A DNA stretch of 13,294 bases from Anaerolineaceae bacterium (GCA_003448875.1 DLXG01000218.1:1-13294); one strand, 5' to 3'; counted from the stretch's first letter, positions 1 through 8,522 are shown. Made by a program: numbers and translations. The notes: generated from the letters alone by a model not told the origin.

Positions 1-19
1 ATTGCTTCTTCTCAGCCAT
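1..19 (-). CDS. rpmD: Start of ribosomal protein L30 gene (partial)
   Basis: An ATG at 19-17 opens a frame reading M-A-E-K-K-Q before the window ends. It overlaps the last codons and stop of rpsE by 8 nt. A GGAGG sits 4 nt upstream of the ATG, inside rpsE, as expected for a translationally coupled gene. In spc-type operons the gene after S5 is normally L30 (rpmD), so the name comes from position. Only six codons are visible, and the identity is inference. Confidence 0.6.
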
Positions 20-542
20 TCTTCCTCCGTTCCCAGAAGGGCAGCAAATCTTTGGCGGGTTTGCCGCGTTTTGCCGCTTCTTCTTCGGGCGATTTCAACT
101 GGCTCAGGGCATCGAATGTGGCTTTCACCACATTCAACACGTTAGCACTGCCCATTGATTTGGTCAAAATGTCGCGAATGCCAGCCGCTTCCAGAACGGC
201 ACGCACACCACCCGCCGCGATAACACCCGTACCTGCCGAAGCCGGCTTAAGCAACACTTTTGCTCCGGATGTTTTTCCAACAACCTCATGCGGGATGGTC
301 GTACCGACCATTGGCACGGGACGCATGTTTTTATGAGCACGTTCGCTGGCTTTGCGCATGGCATCCGGTACAGCATTGGCCTTGCCAACACCCAAACCAA
401 CATTACCATGATTGTCACCTGCCACCACCGTCACCCGGAATTGGAAGCGGCGGCCGCCTTTGACAACCTTTGCCACGCGGGCAATTTCAATGACACGCTC
501 ATCATATTGCTGTTCGTAAGTTGTATATTCCATCATCTCCAT
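12..542 (-). CDS. rpsE: 30S ribosomal protein S5
   Basis: S5 is a small-subunit protein that helps maintain decoding accuracy and lines the mRNA entry path. The 176-residue product has the N-terminal double-stranded-RNA-binding fold with [10 protein letters not shown] (residues about 26-35), the loop region where spectinomycin-resistance changes occur in other bacteria. It then shows [17 protein letters not shown] and the C-terminal S5 domain with [16 protein letters not shown]. The start at 542 is chosen because AGAGG lies 7 nt upstream. Two in-frame ATGs follow within four codons but have no well-spaced ribosome site. A short acidic, lysine-rich tail extends beyond the core. It lies 32 nt after rplR and overlaps rpmD. 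Confidence 0.97.
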   Translation of the reverse strand: MEMMEYTTYEQQYDERVIEIARVAKVVKGGRRFQFRVTVVAGDNHGNVGLGVGKANAVPDAMRKASERAHKNMRPVPMVGTTIPHEVVGKTSGAKVLLKPASAGTGVIAAGGVRAVLEAAGIRDILTKSMGSANVLNVVKATFDALSQLKSPEEEAAKRGKPAKDLLPFWERRKNG

Positions 543-574
543 AGTCAGGCCTCTTTCATTGCTTCCTGTTCAGC

Positions 575-940
575 CTAGAACTCCAGGCCAGACTCACGGG
601 CAGCCTCAGCCAGGGCCTTTACCCGGCCAATGTAGCGGAAACCGCCCCGGTCGAACACCACACGGGTGATGCCTTTTTCTTTGGCGCGCTTGGCAACCAG
701 TTCGCCCACCAGACGGGCTTGTTCGGTTTTGGTTTTACCTTCCAGTTTGCCCCTCAACTCATGATCAATTGTCGAGGCTGCTGCCAGCGTATGCCCGGCT
801 TCATCATCAATCACCTGTGCATAGGTTTCGGCCAGGCTGCGGAAAACTGCCAGACGCGGACGATCCGGCGTGCCGCTGAGGTGCTTGCGCACGCGGCGAT
901 GGCGGCGAATTCTCGCTTCGGAACGACTTAATTTAGCCAT
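575..940 (-). CDS. rplR: 50S ribosomal protein L18
   Basis: L18 binds 5S rRNA together with L5 and helps dock it in the central protuberance. The 121-residue product starts [20 protein letters not shown], the basic N-terminal RNA-binding tail. It continues with [13 protein letters not shown] and ends with the typical [28 protein letters not shown]. The ATG at 940 is preferred over an in-frame GTG six bases upstream, because AGGTGA is correctly spaced for the ATG and the family begins at this Met. The upstream gene is rplF, whose stop lies 10 nt before this start. Confidence 0.96.
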   Translation of the reverse strand: MAKLSRSEARIRRHRRVRKHLSGTPDRPRLAVFRSLAETYAQVIDDEAGHTLAAASTIDHELRGKLEGKTKTEQARLVGELVAKRAKEKGITRVVFDRGGFRYIGRVKALAEAARESGLEF

Positions 941-950
941 GAGCACTCAC

Positions 951-1499
951 CTATTTCTTGCCTTTACCGGCTTTACCGGCTTTTCGGCGGATTTTTTCAC
1001 CAAGATAGTGAATCCCTTTCCCATGATAGGGTTCGGGTGGTCGAATTTTGCGGATGTCGGCAGCAACCTGCCCTACCAGCTCCCGGTTGTATCCCATCAC
1101 TTTGATCTGGCGAGTTTTTGTATCCACATCAAAGGTGATGCCCGCCGGGGGTTCAACAATGACCGGGTGGGAATATCCCACAAACAACTTCAGGTTTTGG
1201 CCTTCCATTTCGGCGCGGTAACCCACACCATCAATTTCAAGCACTTTGGTAAACCCTTCGCTGACGCCGGTTACCATATTTTGAATTAATGCACGGGTCA
1301 TTCCATGCAGCGCGCGTACTTGCGGTTCTTCAGACGAACGGCTGACGGCGATTTGTCCATTTTCGAATTTGATGGAAATCACCGGCGAAAACTCGCGTTG
1401 CAGTTCGCCCTTCGGCCCTTTAATGGACACCGAAGAACCCTCTACCGTCACTTGCACGTTTGCAGGAACGACCACCGGTAAGCGACCAATACGAGACAC
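951..1499 (-). CDS. rplF: 50S ribosomal protein L6, GTG start
   Basis: L6 sits near the GTPase-associated centre and binds 23S rRNA through two tandem copies of one fold. The 182-residue product begins (M)SRIGRLPVVVPANVQVTVEG and has the first repeat at about 1-80. The second repeat has GYRAEMEGQNLKLFVGYSHPV, then VGQVAADIRKIRPPEPYHGKGI near the C-terminus, followed by a Lys/Gly-rich tail. The frame stays open upstream to 1562, but a perfect AAAGGAGGT lies 7 nt before the GTG at 1499-1497 and the family starts here. The longer form is therefore rejected. The gap to rpsH is 28 nt. Confidence 0.95.
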   Translation of the reverse strand: MSRIGRLPVVVPANVQVTVEGSSVSIKGPKGELQREFSPVISIKFENGQIAVSRSSEEPQVRALHGMTRALIQNMVTGVSEGFTKVLEIDGVGYRAEMEGQNLKLFVGYSHPVIVEPPAGITFDVDTKTRQIKVMGYNRELVGQVAADIRKIRPPEPYHGKGIHYLGEKIRRKAGKAGKGKK

Positions 1500-1527
1500 G
1501 TCTAATACCTCCTTTACGCTTTCCGGC

Positions 1528-1941
1528 TTACCAGACCTTGCACAGGATTTCGCCGCCAACATTCAGCTGGCGCGCACGCTGTCCGGTCATCACACCCTTG
1601 GGTGTGGAAAGAATGGCAACACCTAAACCAGAAAGCACCCAGGGAATATCCTGTTTACGGGTGTAGATGCGTCGGCCCGGGCGGCTGACCCGCTCCAGTC
1701 CGGTAATAACCGGGCGGCGCTGGCGGCGTTCGCCCACGTACTTCAAGCGAATGCGCAGGGTCTGTTCGTGAGGTTTTTCACCGCTCACCACTTCATAGGA
1801 TTCGATGAAACCCTCTTCCTTCAAAACCCGGGCAATTTCTGCTTTGAGTTTGGTGCTTGGCATTGCAACTACCACCTGACCATTCATGATGGCGTTGCGC
1901 ATGCGGGTTAACATATCAGCAATTGGATCATTCACACTCAT
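1528..1941 (-). CDS. rpsH: 30S ribosomal protein S8
   Basis: S8 is a primary 16S rRNA-binding protein of the platform, and in E. coli it is also the autogenous repressor of the spc operon. The product has 137 residues against a usual length of about 130. It starts [17 protein letters not shown] and shows [19 protein letters not shown]. Its C-terminal signature is [20 protein letters not shown], then [10 protein letters not shown] and [16 protein letters not shown] lies 4 nt upstream of the ATG. It follows rpsN after 19 nt. Whether this S8 also controls its own operon here cannot be told from the sequence. Confidence 0.97.
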   Translation of the reverse strand: MSVNDPIADMLTRMRNAIMNGQVVVAMPSTKLKAEIARVLKEEGFIESYEVVSGEKPHEQTLRIRLKYVGERRQRRPVITGLERVSRPGRRIYTRKQDIPWVLSGLGVAILSTPKGVMTGQRARQLNVGGEILCKVW

Positions 1942-1960
1942 GCCTACCTCCGGCCTGGAC

Positions 1961-2143
1961 CTACCAGGATGACTTGGTTACGCCGGGGATCTTCCCTTCA
2001 AGAGCGAGCTCCCGGAAGCAAATTCGGCACAGCCCAAAACGACGCAGGTAACCTCGCGGGCGTCCACAACGTTTGCAACGATTACGCACCTGAACGGCGT
2101 ACTTGCGGCGTTGTTCACGATACATCATACATTTCTTTGCCAT
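1961..2143 (-). CDS. rpsN: 30S ribosomal protein S14, zinc (type Z) form
   Basis: S14 binds the 3' major domain of 16S rRNA in the small-subunit head. This is the short zinc-containing form: 60 residues from [11 protein letters not shown], with C-x2-C (CKRC), 12 residues, then C-x2-C (CRIC), and the conserved end [18 protein letters not shown]. The frame is open for 19 more codons upstream, but those lie inside rplE. AAGGA is 5 nt before the ATG at 2143 and the family begins MAKK, so this start is secure. The rplE stop is one base upstream, implying coupled translation. Confidence 0.96.
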   Translation of the reverse strand: MAKKCMMYREQRRKYAVQVRNRCKRCGRPRGYLRRFGLCRICFRELALEGKIPGVTKSSW

Positions 2144-2144
2144 A

Positions 2145-2687
2145 CTAATCCTTCCTGAAAGGCATCCCAAGCAATTGCAGCAGTTTGACAGCCTGATCAT
2201 CAGTGGGCGCTGTGGTTACAATGGTAATTTCCATTCCGCGCACCTTATCCACCTTGTCGTACTCGATTTCCGGGAAGATGATCTGTTCCCGCAAACCGAG
2301 GGTGTAATTTCCGCGCCCGTCAAAGGCTTCCGCCGAAACGCCGCGAAAATCACGCACCCGTGGGAGCACGATGTTCATCAACCGGTCAAGGAACGACCAC
2401 ATCCGCTCCCCGCGCAGAGTAACCATCGTGCCGATAGCGCGCCCTTCACGCAACTTGAAAGCCGCAATACTCTTGCGCGCCTTGGTGATTACCGGTTTCT
2501 GGCCGGTAATTTTAGCCAGGTCACCGCTGGCGGCTTCCAACGCTTTCGGGTTATCCAGCGCTTCACCGAGGCCAATATTGACGACCACTTTGGTAATGCG
2601 CGGCACCTGCATGACATTGTGAAGTCCAAGTTCCTTCATCAATGCCGGCACCACTTCCTTTTGGTATTTTTCCTTCAATATGTTCAT
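2145..2687 (-). CDS. rplE: 50S ribosomal protein L5
   Basis: L5 binds 5S rRNA with L18 and contacts the P-site tRNA and the subunit bridge to S13. The 180-residue product has the usual length. It shows [17 protein letters not shown] at the N-terminus, [16 protein letters not shown] (about 28-43), and [21 protein letters not shown] followed by [13 protein letters not shown] (about 62-95). [20 protein letters not shown] and [20 protein letters not shown] lie in the second half. A GGGGAG sits 7 nt before the ATG. It follows rplX after 19 nt and precedes rpsN with one base between. Confidence 0.97.
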   Translation of the reverse strand: MNILKEKYQKEVVPALMKELGLHNVMQVPRITKVVVNIGLGEALDNPKALEAASGDLAKITGQKPVITKARKSIAAFKLREGRAIGTMVTLRGERMWSFLDRLMNIVLPRVRDFRGVSAEAFDGRGNYTLGLREQIIFPEIEYDKVDKVRGMEITIVTTAPTDDQAVKLLQLLGMPFRKD

Positions 2688-2706
2688 TGACTCGCTCCCC
2701 GATGGC

Positions 2707-3042
2707 TTATTCGTCTATGGCGGCGTCGCATTTTTTGCAAACCCGCAATGCTTTGCCATCTTCGCCGCGGGAAATTCCAACCCGCGTGGCTTTGCCGCAC
2801 TTCGGGCAGACCAGCATCACATTGGAAAGATCAATCGGTGCCTCAAAGCGGATTTTGCCGGGTGAAATATTGCGCCCTTGGGCCTGCACCTGACGCTGAT
2901 GTTTGGTGCGCAGGTTGACACCCTGTACCACTACCCGATTTTCCTTGGGCAATACCCGAATGATCTCGCCGCGTTTTCCTCTGTCTTCAAAGCGGCCGCT
3001 AATCACTTCGACCGTATCCCCTTTTCGAATCTTCATCTTCAT
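2707..3042 (-). CDS. rplX: 50S ribosomal protein L24, four-cysteine form
   Basis: L24 is an assembly initiator that binds the 5' part of 23S rRNA near the tunnel exit. The 111-residue product has the KOW-motif start [20 protein letters not shown] (residues 2-21), then [12 protein letters not shown] and [10 protein letters not shown]. Near the C-terminus it has CPKC (79-82) and CKKC (102-105), a likely zinc ribbon. Many L24 proteins lack these cysteines, though some lineages keep them. Start choice: ATG at 3042 has AGGAG 7 nt upstream and fits the family. An ATG at 3066 overlapping the rplN stop would add eight residues and also has a possible GGAAG, so it cannot be fully excluded. Confidence 0.94.
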   Translation of the reverse strand: MKMKIRKGDTVEVISGRFEDRGKRGEIIRVLPKENRVVVQGVNLRTKHQRQVQAQGRNISPGKIRFEAPIDLSNVMLVCPKCGKATRVGISRGEDGKALRVCKKCDAAIDE

Positions 3043-3065
3043 GGCTTCGCTCCTGTTTCCTTGCA

Positions 3066-3437
3066 TTAGATCACTTCCGGCGCAAGCGAAACGATCTTCA
3101 TAAAGCCTTTTTCACGCAATTCGCGAGCCACAGGGCCAAAAATACGGGTGCCTTTGGGGTTCTGTCCGTCATTATCCAGAATGACAGCCGCGTTGTCATC
3201 AAAGCGGATGGTCGAACCATCTTCACGCCGCCATTCTTTGGCGCAGCGCACAATCACCGCTTTGACGATGTCACTCTTCTTGACCGATCCTTGCGGTGAA
3301 GCGGATTTCACCGTTGCAACCACAATATCACCCACATGCCCATAGCGCCGGGTTGAGCCACCCATCACATGGATGACCAGTAGCTCGCGTGCGCCCGTGT
3401 TATCGGCAACTTTTAGTCGGGTTTCGTGCTGAATCAT
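3066..3437 (-). CDS. rplN: 50S ribosomal protein L14
   Basis: L14 lies on the interface side of the large subunit and contacts the small subunit. The 123-residue product is full length. It has [20 protein letters not shown] at the N-terminus and [15 protein letters not shown], then [20 protein letters not shown] and [21 protein letters not shown]. The end [15 protein letters not shown] is typical. A GGAG lies 8 nt before the ATG, across the rpsQ stop, whose last base is 3 nt upstream. Its stop touches an alternative rplX start. Confidence 0.98.
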   Translation of the reverse strand: MIQHETRLKVADNTGARELLVIHVMGGSTRRYGHVGDIVVATVKSASPQGSVKKSDIVKAVIVRCAKEWRREDGSTIRFDDNAAVILDNDGQNPKGTRIFGPVARELREKGFMKIVSLAPEVI

Positions 3438-3440
3438 CCT

Positions 3441-3722
3441 TTACGCTCCTTCCTCCGCGGGCAGCTCTTCCATGGGTTGCCCCTGGCGTTTGAGGATGGA
3501 TTGAACCACCCAGCGTTTCTCACGCGAGATGGGTTTGCTTTCCACCACCAGCACTTCGTCGCCAATTTCGCAGCCCAGTTCATCGTGGGCTTTCAATTTC
3601 ATGGAAGCATGCACCACTTTTTTGTAGAGCGGATGCTGGTAGGTGCGGGTCACCTTTACGACCACAGTTTTCTGCATTTTATTACTGGTGACAACACCGG
3701 TTAAACGTCGCCGTGTGTTCAT
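3441..3722 (-). CDS. rpsQ: 30S ribosomal protein S17
   Basis: S17 is a primary 16S rRNA-binding protein with an OB fold in the 5' domain. The 93-residue product begins [20 protein letters not shown], then has HPLYKKVVHASMKLKAHDE, EIGDEVLVVESKPISREKRW and a C-terminal acidic tail ending PAEEGA. The start ATG overlaps the rpmC stop in an ATGA, the usual sign of translational coupling. Length and motif order match the family. Confidence 0.97.
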   Translation of the reverse strand: MNTRRRLTGVVTSNKMQKTVVVKVTRTYQHPLYKKVVHASMKLKAHDELGCEIGDEVLVVESKPISREKRWVVQSILKRQGQPMEELPAEEGA

Positions 3723-3931
3723 TTTCCACCTTCCCGCTGTTGAGAAAGTTCCCGCTCGCGCAGAATGGTCATGTAGCGCGCAATCAGGCGGCGGGTTTGC
3801 TTTAGCCGGCTGGTATCCGTAAGCTGACCGGTAACAATTTGAAAGCGCAAATTCATCAATTCCTGGCGCGCATCGGCCAGTTTGGCTTTCAATTCCTCAG
3901 TAGACATCAGGCGAATCTGTTCGGTTTTCAT
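3719..3931 (-). CDS. rpmC: 50S ribosomal protein L29
   Basis: L29 is a small two-helix protein at the tunnel exit that, with L23, helps dock signal recognition particle and trigger factor. The 70-residue product is almost wholly helical, with [20 protein letters not shown], the conserved [20 protein letters not shown] and [13 protein letters not shown]. It has ATGA overlaps on both sides: its start overlaps the rplP stop, and its stop overlaps the rpsQ start. That makes rplP-rpmC-rpsQ a tightly coupled trio. Confidence 0.96.
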   Translation of the reverse strand: MKTEQIRLMSTEELKAKLADARQELMNLRFQIVTGQLTDTSRLKQTRRLIARYMTILRERELSQQREGGK

Positions 3932-4359
3932 GCTGCTTCTCCTGTCGCCGATTCATGACGAGCAACTACTTTCGTCTTGATCGAAAACTTGTAAGAAGCC
4001 TGGCGCAAAGCCTGTACCGCTACATCAGCGGGAAGACCGCCCAGCTCGAACATGATTCTTCCCGGGCGGACAACCGCCACCCAGTATTCCACATTGCCTT
4101 TACCCTTACCCATGCGTGTTTCCGGTGGCTTTTGGGTATAAGGCTTATCAGGGAAGATACGAATCCACACTTTTCCTCGGCGGCGCATTGAACGCACCAG
4201 AGCACGACGGGCTGCCTCAATTTGCCGGGCGGTGATCCAACCGGGTTCGAGGGCCTGCAAGCCGAACTCACCGTAGATCAGTTCCGCTCCGCGCAGGGCT
4301 TTCCCCTTCATACGTCCGCGTTGCTGCTTGCGCCATTTGACACGTTTTGGCATCAACAT
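3928..4359 (-). CDS. rplP: 50S ribosomal protein L16
   Basis: L16 binds helices near the A site and is needed for late 50S assembly and peptidyl-transferase function. The 143-residue product begins [20 protein letters not shown]. It has [20 protein letters not shown] and [20 protein letters not shown]. Next come [20 protein letters not shown] and [18 protein letters not shown]. The Arg in ETRMGKGKG corresponds to the Arg that is hydroxylated in E. coli, but no modification can be read from DNA. GAGAGGT lies 8 nt before the ATG. The stop overlaps rpmC in ATGA. Confidence 0.97.
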   Translation of the reverse strand: MLMPKRVKWRKQQRGRMKGKALRGAELIYGEFGLQALEPGWITARQIEAARRALVRSMRRRGKVWIRIFPDKPYTQKPPETRMGKGKGNVEYWVAVVRPGRIMFELGGLPADVAVQALRQASYKFSIKTKVVARHESATGEAA

Positions 4360-4384
4360 AATTACTTACCTCTCTTCGTTCCGT

Positions 4385-4399
4385 CTGGGAAAAACCCAG
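4385..4399 (-). other. Small hairpin between rpsC and rplP
   Basis: CTGGG, a five-base loop and CCCAG form a 5-bp hairpin in the 47-nt gap between rpsC and rplP, about 25 nt before the rplP ribosome site. On the transcribed strand the loop is five U and no U-run follows, so it is not an intrinsic terminator. It may influence mRNA stability or coupling, or be chance. Confidence 0.35.
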
Positions 4400-4406
4400 C
4401 GCAGGA

Positions 4407-5084
4407 TTACTCGCTGATATAGACACCCTCGGTGACTTCCGCTTTTTCCTCTTCGCTAGGCAGAACTTCACCCTTGTAAATCCAGACCTTGACACCAATC
4501 TGTCCATAGGTGGTCAGCGCTTCGGCCCGGGCAAAGTCAATGTCCGCGCGAATGGTCTGCAAAGGTACACGTCCTTCACGCAGCCAGACACTGCGCGCCA
4601 TTTCAGCACCGCTCAAACGGCCAGCCACTTCGATCTTGATTCCCTGTGCACCCTGGCGAATCGCCTGCTGTAAGGCACGTTTCATCGCACGGCGGTAAGC
4701 CACACGCCGTTCAATTTGGCTGGCGATGTTCTGCGCCACCAGATAGGCATCACAATCAGGCAGTTTGATCTCTTTGATTTCCAGATCAATCTTCTTCTTG
4801 GTCAGGGCTTCCAGATCCTGGCGGATCTTCTTGACAGTTTCACCTTTGCGCCCAATCAAGATGCCGGGTTTAGCCGTGTGAACAATCACCTTGACCTTGC
4901 CGGGGAAACGCTCAATTTCAACTTTCGAAATAGCCGCCCGGTCTGCATCCGCAAAGATCATTTTGCGAATTTCAAAGTCCTGATGGAGCTGTTCGGTGTA
5001 TTCACTGCCATCAGCGTACCAGCGACCTTCCCACGGTTGGTGGACGCCCAGACGAAATCCAATTGGATGAACTTTTCGACCCAT
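4407..5084 (-). CDS. rpsC: 30S ribosomal protein S3
   Basis: S3 forms part of the mRNA entry pore and helicase site in the 30S head. The 225-residue product begins [20 protein letters not shown]. It has a type II KH domain with the GRKG loop at residues 78-81 ([20 protein letters not shown]). The C-terminal S3 domain includes [19 protein letters not shown] and [20 protein letters not shown], then [19 protein letters not shown] short acidic tail ends it. AGGAG is 5 nt from the ATG, with a second AAGGAG just upstream. The 64-nt gap to rplV is the largest between rplV and rplR and holds a hairpin. Confidence 0.98.
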   Translation of the reverse strand: MGRKVHPIGFRLGVHQPWEGRWYADGSEYTEQLHQDFEIRKMIFADADRAAISKVEIERFPGKVKVIVHTAKPGILIGRKGETVKKIRQDLEALTKKKIDLEIKEIKLPDCDAYLVAQNIASQIERRVAYRRAMKRALQQAIRQGAQGIKIEVAGRLSGAEMARSVWLREGRVPLQTIRADIDFARAEALTTYGQIGVKVWIYKGEVLPSEEEKAEVTEGVYISE

Positions 5085-5106
5085 AATTTCTCCTGGTTTC
5101 TCCTTG

Positions 5107-5136
5107 CCGGCTGCCCCTTCTATTCAGGCAGACCGG
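5107..5136 (-). other. Hairpin in rplV-rpsC gap
   Basis: CCGG plus CTGCC pairs with GGCAG plus CCGG with one bulged base, giving a 9-bp stem and an 11-base loop. It ends just upstream of two Shine-Dalgarno-like sites in front of rpsC. There is no U-run, so it is not a terminator. Modulation of rpsC translation or mRNA processing is possible, but that is inference. Confidence 0.4.
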
Positions 5137-5148
5137 ACGAAAATCACC

Positions 5149-5490
5149 TTATTCACGCTCCCGTAAAACTACGGTTACATGCGAAGCGCGTTTGAGGATC
5201 GGCTTGAACCGACCGCGCGCACCAAACCGCCGCCACTTGCGCGTTGGGGCTTCATCCGCTGTAATCTGATAAACAAACAGATTATTGCGGTCAATCCCAA
5301 AGTTTTCCTCGGCGTTGGCAACCGCTGAAGCCAGCAGTTTGCGAACAGGTCCCGCCGCGCCTTTGTTGACGAACTTAAGCGTATCCAGCGCTTCCACTGC
5401 CGGCCGACCGCGCACCAGGTCAATCACCAGGCGCACCTTCTGGGCCGAAACCGGACAAAAACTTAACTTGGCTCGAATATCGTTTGCCAT
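5149..5490 (-). CDS. rplV: 50S ribosomal protein L22
   Basis: L22 contacts all six domains of 23S rRNA, and its beta-hairpin lines the exit tunnel, where macrolide-resistance changes arise in other bacteria. The 113-residue product has AKLSFCPVSAQKVRLVIDLV (7-26), RGRPAVEALDTLKF and VRKLLASAVANAEEN. The hairpin tip region is DEAPTRKWRRFGARGRFKPI, followed by KRASHVTVVLRE. No unusual insertion or deletion is visible in the hairpin. AGAGGT lies 8 nt before the ATG, spanning the rpsS stop. Confidence 0.97.
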   Translation of the reverse strand: MANDIRAKLSFCPVSAQKVRLVIDLVRGRPAVEALDTLKFVNKGAAGPVRKLLASAVANAEENFGIDRNNLFVYQITADEAPTRKWRRFGARGRFKPILKRASHVTVVLRERE

Positions 5491-5496
5491 TGCGAC

Positions 5497-5772
5497 TTAC
5501 CTCTTGGAGGATTTTTCCGCCACATGCCCGCGGAAGTGACGGGTAGGGGCAAACTCACCCAGCCGGTGACCTACCATGTTCTCAGTGATGTAGATCGGCA
5601 CATGCCGGCGGCCATCATGGACAGCGATGGTATGCCCCACCATTTGGGGGAAGATGACGCTTGCCCGGCTCCACGTGCGAATGACCTTCTTTTCACCACG
5701 GGCATTCATCATTTCAATTTTCTTCAACAGTTTCGGGGCTACAAACGGGCCCTTTTTCAATGAACGTGACAT
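5497..5772 (-). CDS. rpsS: 30S ribosomal protein S19
   Basis: S19 forms a complex with S13 in the 30S head near the A site. The 91-residue product starts [20 protein letters not shown], then has [20 protein letters not shown] and [20 protein letters not shown]. It ends [20 protein letters not shown] plus a short basic tail. This matches the family along its full length. It lies 47 nt after rplB and 6 nt before rplV. Confidence 0.98.
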   Translation of the reverse strand: MSRSLKKGPFVAPKLLKKIEMMNARGEKKVIRTWSRASVIFPQMVGHTIAVHDGRRHVPIYITENMVGHRLGEFAPTRHFRGHVAEKSSKR

Positions 5773-5819
5773 ATCTCGTCCCTCTTTCTCGGTGTTACCA
5801 ATCCATCAAACCGCACCGC

Positions 5820-6656
5820 TTAGCGTTTGTTTGCACTGCGGCGGCGAACAATGTATTTCTCCGTCGTCTTGTTGCGGCGGGGTTTGTAACCACGAGTGGG
5901 TTTACCCCACGGGCTCTTCGGACCGGGCATACCCACTGGCTGACGACCTTCACCACCACCATGCGGATGGTCACGCGGCGACATGGCCGTGCCACGCACA
6001 GTCGGTCGGATACCCAGGTGGCGTTTGCGTCCGGCTTTACCTAACTTGATATTGCCGTGGTCAAGGTTACCAACCTGTCCAATGGTCGCATAACACACCT
6101 GACGTACCAGCCGCACTTCACCAGAAGGCAGGCGAATCTGGGCAAAATCGCCTTCTTTTGCCAGCAATTGCGCTGCGGCTCCAGCCGAGCGCACCAGCTG
6201 ACCACCCCGACCCGGGTACAATTCGATATTGTGAATCATCGTACCGACGGGAATGTTGGAGATCGGCAGGCTGTTTCCGGGACGGATATCCACACCCGGC
6301 CCCGCCACAACCGTATCGCCAACCTTCAACCCAACCGGGGAGAGGATGTAGCGTTTTTCACCATCCGCATACACCAGCAGCGCAAGGCGCGCGGTACGAT
6401 TGGGATCATACTCAATAGCCGCCACTTTGGCAGGCACATTCAATTTATTCCGTTTGAAGTCCACCAGGCGGACGAAGCGGCGATTACCGCCACCCTGGTG
6501 ACGTACCGTCACCCGCCCCTGATTGTTGCGGCCGGCATGTTTTTTGCGTAAGACCAGCAGCGAACGCTCCGGGACGGTCTTGGTGATTTCTTCAAAGGTA
6601 TAACCGGTCATGCCACGCAGACCGGGGGTTACCGGTTTGTAAATCTTAATCGCCAT
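5820..6656 (-). CDS. rplB: 50S ribosomal protein L2
   Basis: L2 is among the most conserved ribosomal proteins. It is needed for subunit association and peptidyl-transferase assembly. The 278-residue product has the N-terminal OB-fold region ([20 protein letters not shown], 40-59), the SH3-like domain and [20 protein letters not shown] (148-167). The signature [14 protein letters not shown] holds the conserved His230 and His232, followed by [17 protein letters not shown] and a basic tail. The start ATG overlaps the rplW stop (TAATG). Nothing is missing compared with the family. Confidence 0.98.
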   Translation of the reverse strand: MAIKIYKPVTPGLRGMTGYTFEEITKTVPERSLLVLRKKHAGRNNQGRVTVRHQGGGNRRFVRLVDFKRNKLNVPAKVAAIEYDPNRTARLALLVYADGEKRYILSPVGLKVGDTVVAGPGVDIRPGNSLPISNIPVGTMIHNIELYPGRGGQLVRSAGAAAQLLAKEGDFAQIRLPSGEVRLVRQVCYATIGQVGNLDHGNIKLGKAGRKRHLGIRPTVRGTAMSPRDHPHGGGEGRQPVGMPGPKSPWGKPTRGYKPRRNKTTEKYIVRRRSANKR

Positions 6657-6958
6657 TATTCAACCCCTTCAAAGATCGGAATTCTGTCTTCGGGCGCCAG
6701 GGTGACAACGGCTTTTTTGTAAGCCGGGTTACGCACCACAACGCGTCGGCTGCGCGCCCGGCGGGTGCGCTTGGCGGGCACATTGATGATATTGACCCGC
6801 AACACCTTCACGTCAAAGATTTGCTCGACCGCATCCTTCACCATGGTTTTGGTAGCATTTTCGGCCACCTCAAACACATACTGGTGCAGGCGATTAACCT
6901 GATAATTGGTTTTTTCGGTCACCAACGGGCGGCGGAGTACCTCATAAATCGTCGTCAT
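6656..6958 (-). CDS. rplW: 50S ribosomal protein L23
   Basis: L23 surrounds the tunnel exit and docks trigger factor and SRP. The 100-residue product starts [20 protein letters not shown], the conserved PxxTEK region, then [20 protein letters not shown] and [20 protein letters not shown]. The basic extended loop [20 protein letters not shown] contacts rRNA. AGGAGGT lies 4 nt before the ATG. It is 13 nt from rplD and overlaps rplB by one base. Confidence 0.97.
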   Translation of the reverse strand: MTTIYEVLRRPLVTEKTNYQVNRLHQYVFEVAENATKTMVKDAVEQIFDVKVLRVNIINVPAKRTRRARSRRVVVRNPAYKKAVVTLAPEDRIPIFEGVE

Positions 6959-6971
6959 TTGAACCTCCTAC

Positions 6972-7598
6972 CTATCCCAGATAGCTCTTAATCACATCCA
7001 ATGCCGCCAGGGGCATGATGACCTTATCAAACTTGAACAGGTCACGGATGTTGAGATAAGAAGCCAGTAAAATCTTGGTTTCTGGAAGATTCGCCGTCGA
7101 GAGAATAACGTTTTCGTACGAATCCTTTTGAGGGATCACCAGCAGCGCGCTGGCATCTCCCACCAGGGTATTCAAAGCCTTTGCCATCAAGCGGGTTTTC
7201 GGTTCGGCAACGGCCAATTCATCCACCACAACGATGGACGATTCGGAAGCCTTAACCGAAAGCGCTGAACGCAAAGCCGCCCGGCGCATCTTCTTCGGCA
7301 TCGAAAGAGTATAAGCATGCGGATGGGGGGTATGAATCCGGCCACCGCCTTTCCATTGCGCTGCCCGAATGGAACCCTGGCGCGCCCGCCCGGTGCCTTT
7401 TTGACGCCACGGTTTGCGGCCACCACCGGCAACCTCATTGCGGGTTTTGGTGTCATGGGTTCCCAGACGCGCGTTTGCCATCTGGCGCACATACGCCTGA
7501 TGCATCAAATCCATATTGATTGGGGCAGCAAAGATCGCCTCAGGTAATTCCACCTGCTTGACCTTTTGGCCCTCCATGTTGAAGACATCTACTAACAT
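6972..7598 (-). CDS. rplD: 50S ribosomal protein L4
   Basis: L4 has a globular domain and a long loop reaching the tunnel constriction. In E. coli it also represses the S10 operon by binding its leader. The 208-residue product starts MLVDVFNMEGQKVKQVELPE. The tunnel loop includes GTHDTKTRNEVAGGGRKPWR, then QKGTGRARQGSIRAAQWKGG. The C-terminal domain has PKKMRRAALRSALSVKASES, VDELAVAEPKT and RDLFKFDKVIMPLAALDVI. The first gene of its transcript is rplC, so a leader target for L4, if used here, would lie before rplC rather than before rpsJ. Confidence 0.97.
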   Translation of the reverse strand: MLVDVFNMEGQKVKQVELPEAIFAAPINMDLMHQAYVRQMANARLGTHDTKTRNEVAGGGRKPWRQKGTGRARQGSIRAAQWKGGGRIHTPHPHAYTLSMPKKMRRAALRSALSVKASESSIVVVDELAVAEPKTRLMAKALNTLVGDASALLVIPQKDSYENVILSTANLPETKILLASYLNIRDLFKFDKVIMPLAALDVIKSYLG

Positions 7599-7640
7599 AG
7601 TTCCTTCGCTCCGTCAGTCCAGGTAAAGTCGCGACGCATC

Positions 7641-8276
7641 TTACTGCTTGCGCGCCTCTTTGATGATGACCAAACCGCCGCGCGGGCCCGGAACTGCTCC
7701 ACACACGCCGATCAAGTTACGCTCGGCATCCACCAGAACCACCTTCAAGTGCTGCGCGGTCACACGTTCATTGCCCATATGACCCGGCCCGCGCGAACCC
7801 TTGAAGACACGTCCGGGGGTCGTTCCGGAACTGCGGGAACCAGGCGCGCGATGACGATCCGATTGACCGTGGGTCTTCGGACCACCGCGGAATCCGTAGC
7901 GCTTGACACCGCCCTGGAAGCCTTTCCCCTTGCTGGTACCTACCACATCCACGCGCTCGCCTACAGCGAACGCCTCGACGGTTACCGTTTCCCCTTCCTT
8001 GACGTCAGGGTTTTTGGCGCGAAATTCGCGCAGAAAACGCAGCGGAGGCAAATTAAGACCGGAGCGTTTCAAGTGACCCAGCTCACCGCCGGTCAAACGC
8101 TTCGGCTTAACTTCTCCATAACCCAATTGGACAGCAGAATAGCCGTCATTTTCAGGCCGCCTTATCTGGGTAACGTAGCATGGCCCAGCTTCGATAATTG
8201 TGACGGGTACCGCCACACCTGCATCATCGAAAATCTGGGTCATGCCGATTTTCTTCCCGATCAGCCCTTTAAACAT
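7641..8276 (-). CDS. rplC: 50S ribosomal protein L3
   Basis: L3 is a primary 23S rRNA binder whose loop reaches close to the peptidyl-transferase centre. The 211-residue product starts [20 protein letters not shown]. It has ARNP-like region [16 protein letters not shown], then [19 protein letters not shown]. The extended loop is [20 protein letters not shown] followed by [18 protein letters not shown]. The segment after RAPGS reads RSSG, unlike the SIG-type sequence I recall as common. AAGGAG sits about 10 nt before the ATG. It is the first gene after a promoter and a long leader, so it probably heads its own transcript. Confidence 0.97.
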   Translation of the reverse strand: MFKGLIGKKIGMTQIFDDAGVAVPVTIIEAGPCYVTQIRRPENDGYSAVQLGYGEVKPKRLTGGELGHLKRSGLNLPPLRFLREFRAKNPDVKEGETVTVEAFAVGERVDVVGTSKGKGFQGGVKRYGFRGGPKTHGQSDRHRAPGSRSSGTTPGRVFKGSRGPGHMGNERVTAQHLKVVLVDAERNLIGVCGAVPGPRGGLVIIKEARKQ

Positions 8277-8461
8277 CTCTTTTGTTCTCCTTAATCTTTC
8301 AAAGGTTTTTTCAGGACTGTCAGCCTGGGCTTGGCTGCATCATCCCGGTCCGCTTGGCAGTCAGTGTCTTGCTGCGTCAGTTCGGATTTTGTTCTGCGCC
8401 CACAGAGACACTCTTACCCAGCCTTGTCAGCGTCGGCTGTTTCCAGCCTGTCCGCCAAAAC
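8277..8461 (-). promoter_or_regulatory. Structured 5' leader of the rplC operon
   Basis: The 185 nt between the predicted transcription start (about 8461) and the rplC ATG hold no plausible gene but several helices. The transcript order is a 5-bp GGCTG/CAGCC hairpin with a GAAA tetraloop (8435-8448), then a 12-bp stem AGTGTCT-CTGTG against CGCAG-AGACACT with a 2-nt bulge and a 24-nt loop (8363-8412), then CAGCC/GGCTG with a 7-nt loop (8321-8337). The last hairpin lies about 25 nt before the ribosome site. Ribosomal-protein operons often carry such leaders as autogenous control sites. The binding protein, if any, is unknown, and the class is not one I recognise. Confidence 0.55.
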
Positions 8462-8467
8462 CGCACT

Positions 8468-8496
8468 ATTATAATCCAACTTTTTCAAATTGACCA
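8468..8496 (-). promoter_or_regulatory. Sigma70-type promoter for rplC operon
   Basis: On the minus strand, TGGTCA (8496-8491) lies exactly 17 nt upstream of a perfect TATAAT (8473-8468). The -35 matches four of six consensus bases. Transcription would start near 8461. The promoter region also holds a small inverted repeat (CCAACT/AGTTGG, 8476-8481 and 8498-8503). It separates tuf-rpsJ from rplC and the rest. Confidence 0.7.
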
Positions 8497-8522
8497 GAGT
8501 TGGTCTTGCTATTTTGGGATTT

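Noticed and set aside
544..562. Tiny frame ATG-AAA-GAG-GCC-TGA between rplR and rpsE with an AGGA ahead of it
   Set aside because: Only four sense codons. The AGAGG inside it serves better as the rpsE ribosome site.
2103..2690. 195-codon plus-strand frame opposite rplE and rpsN
   Set aside because: Antisense shadow of two certain ribosomal genes, with no ribosome site or family features.
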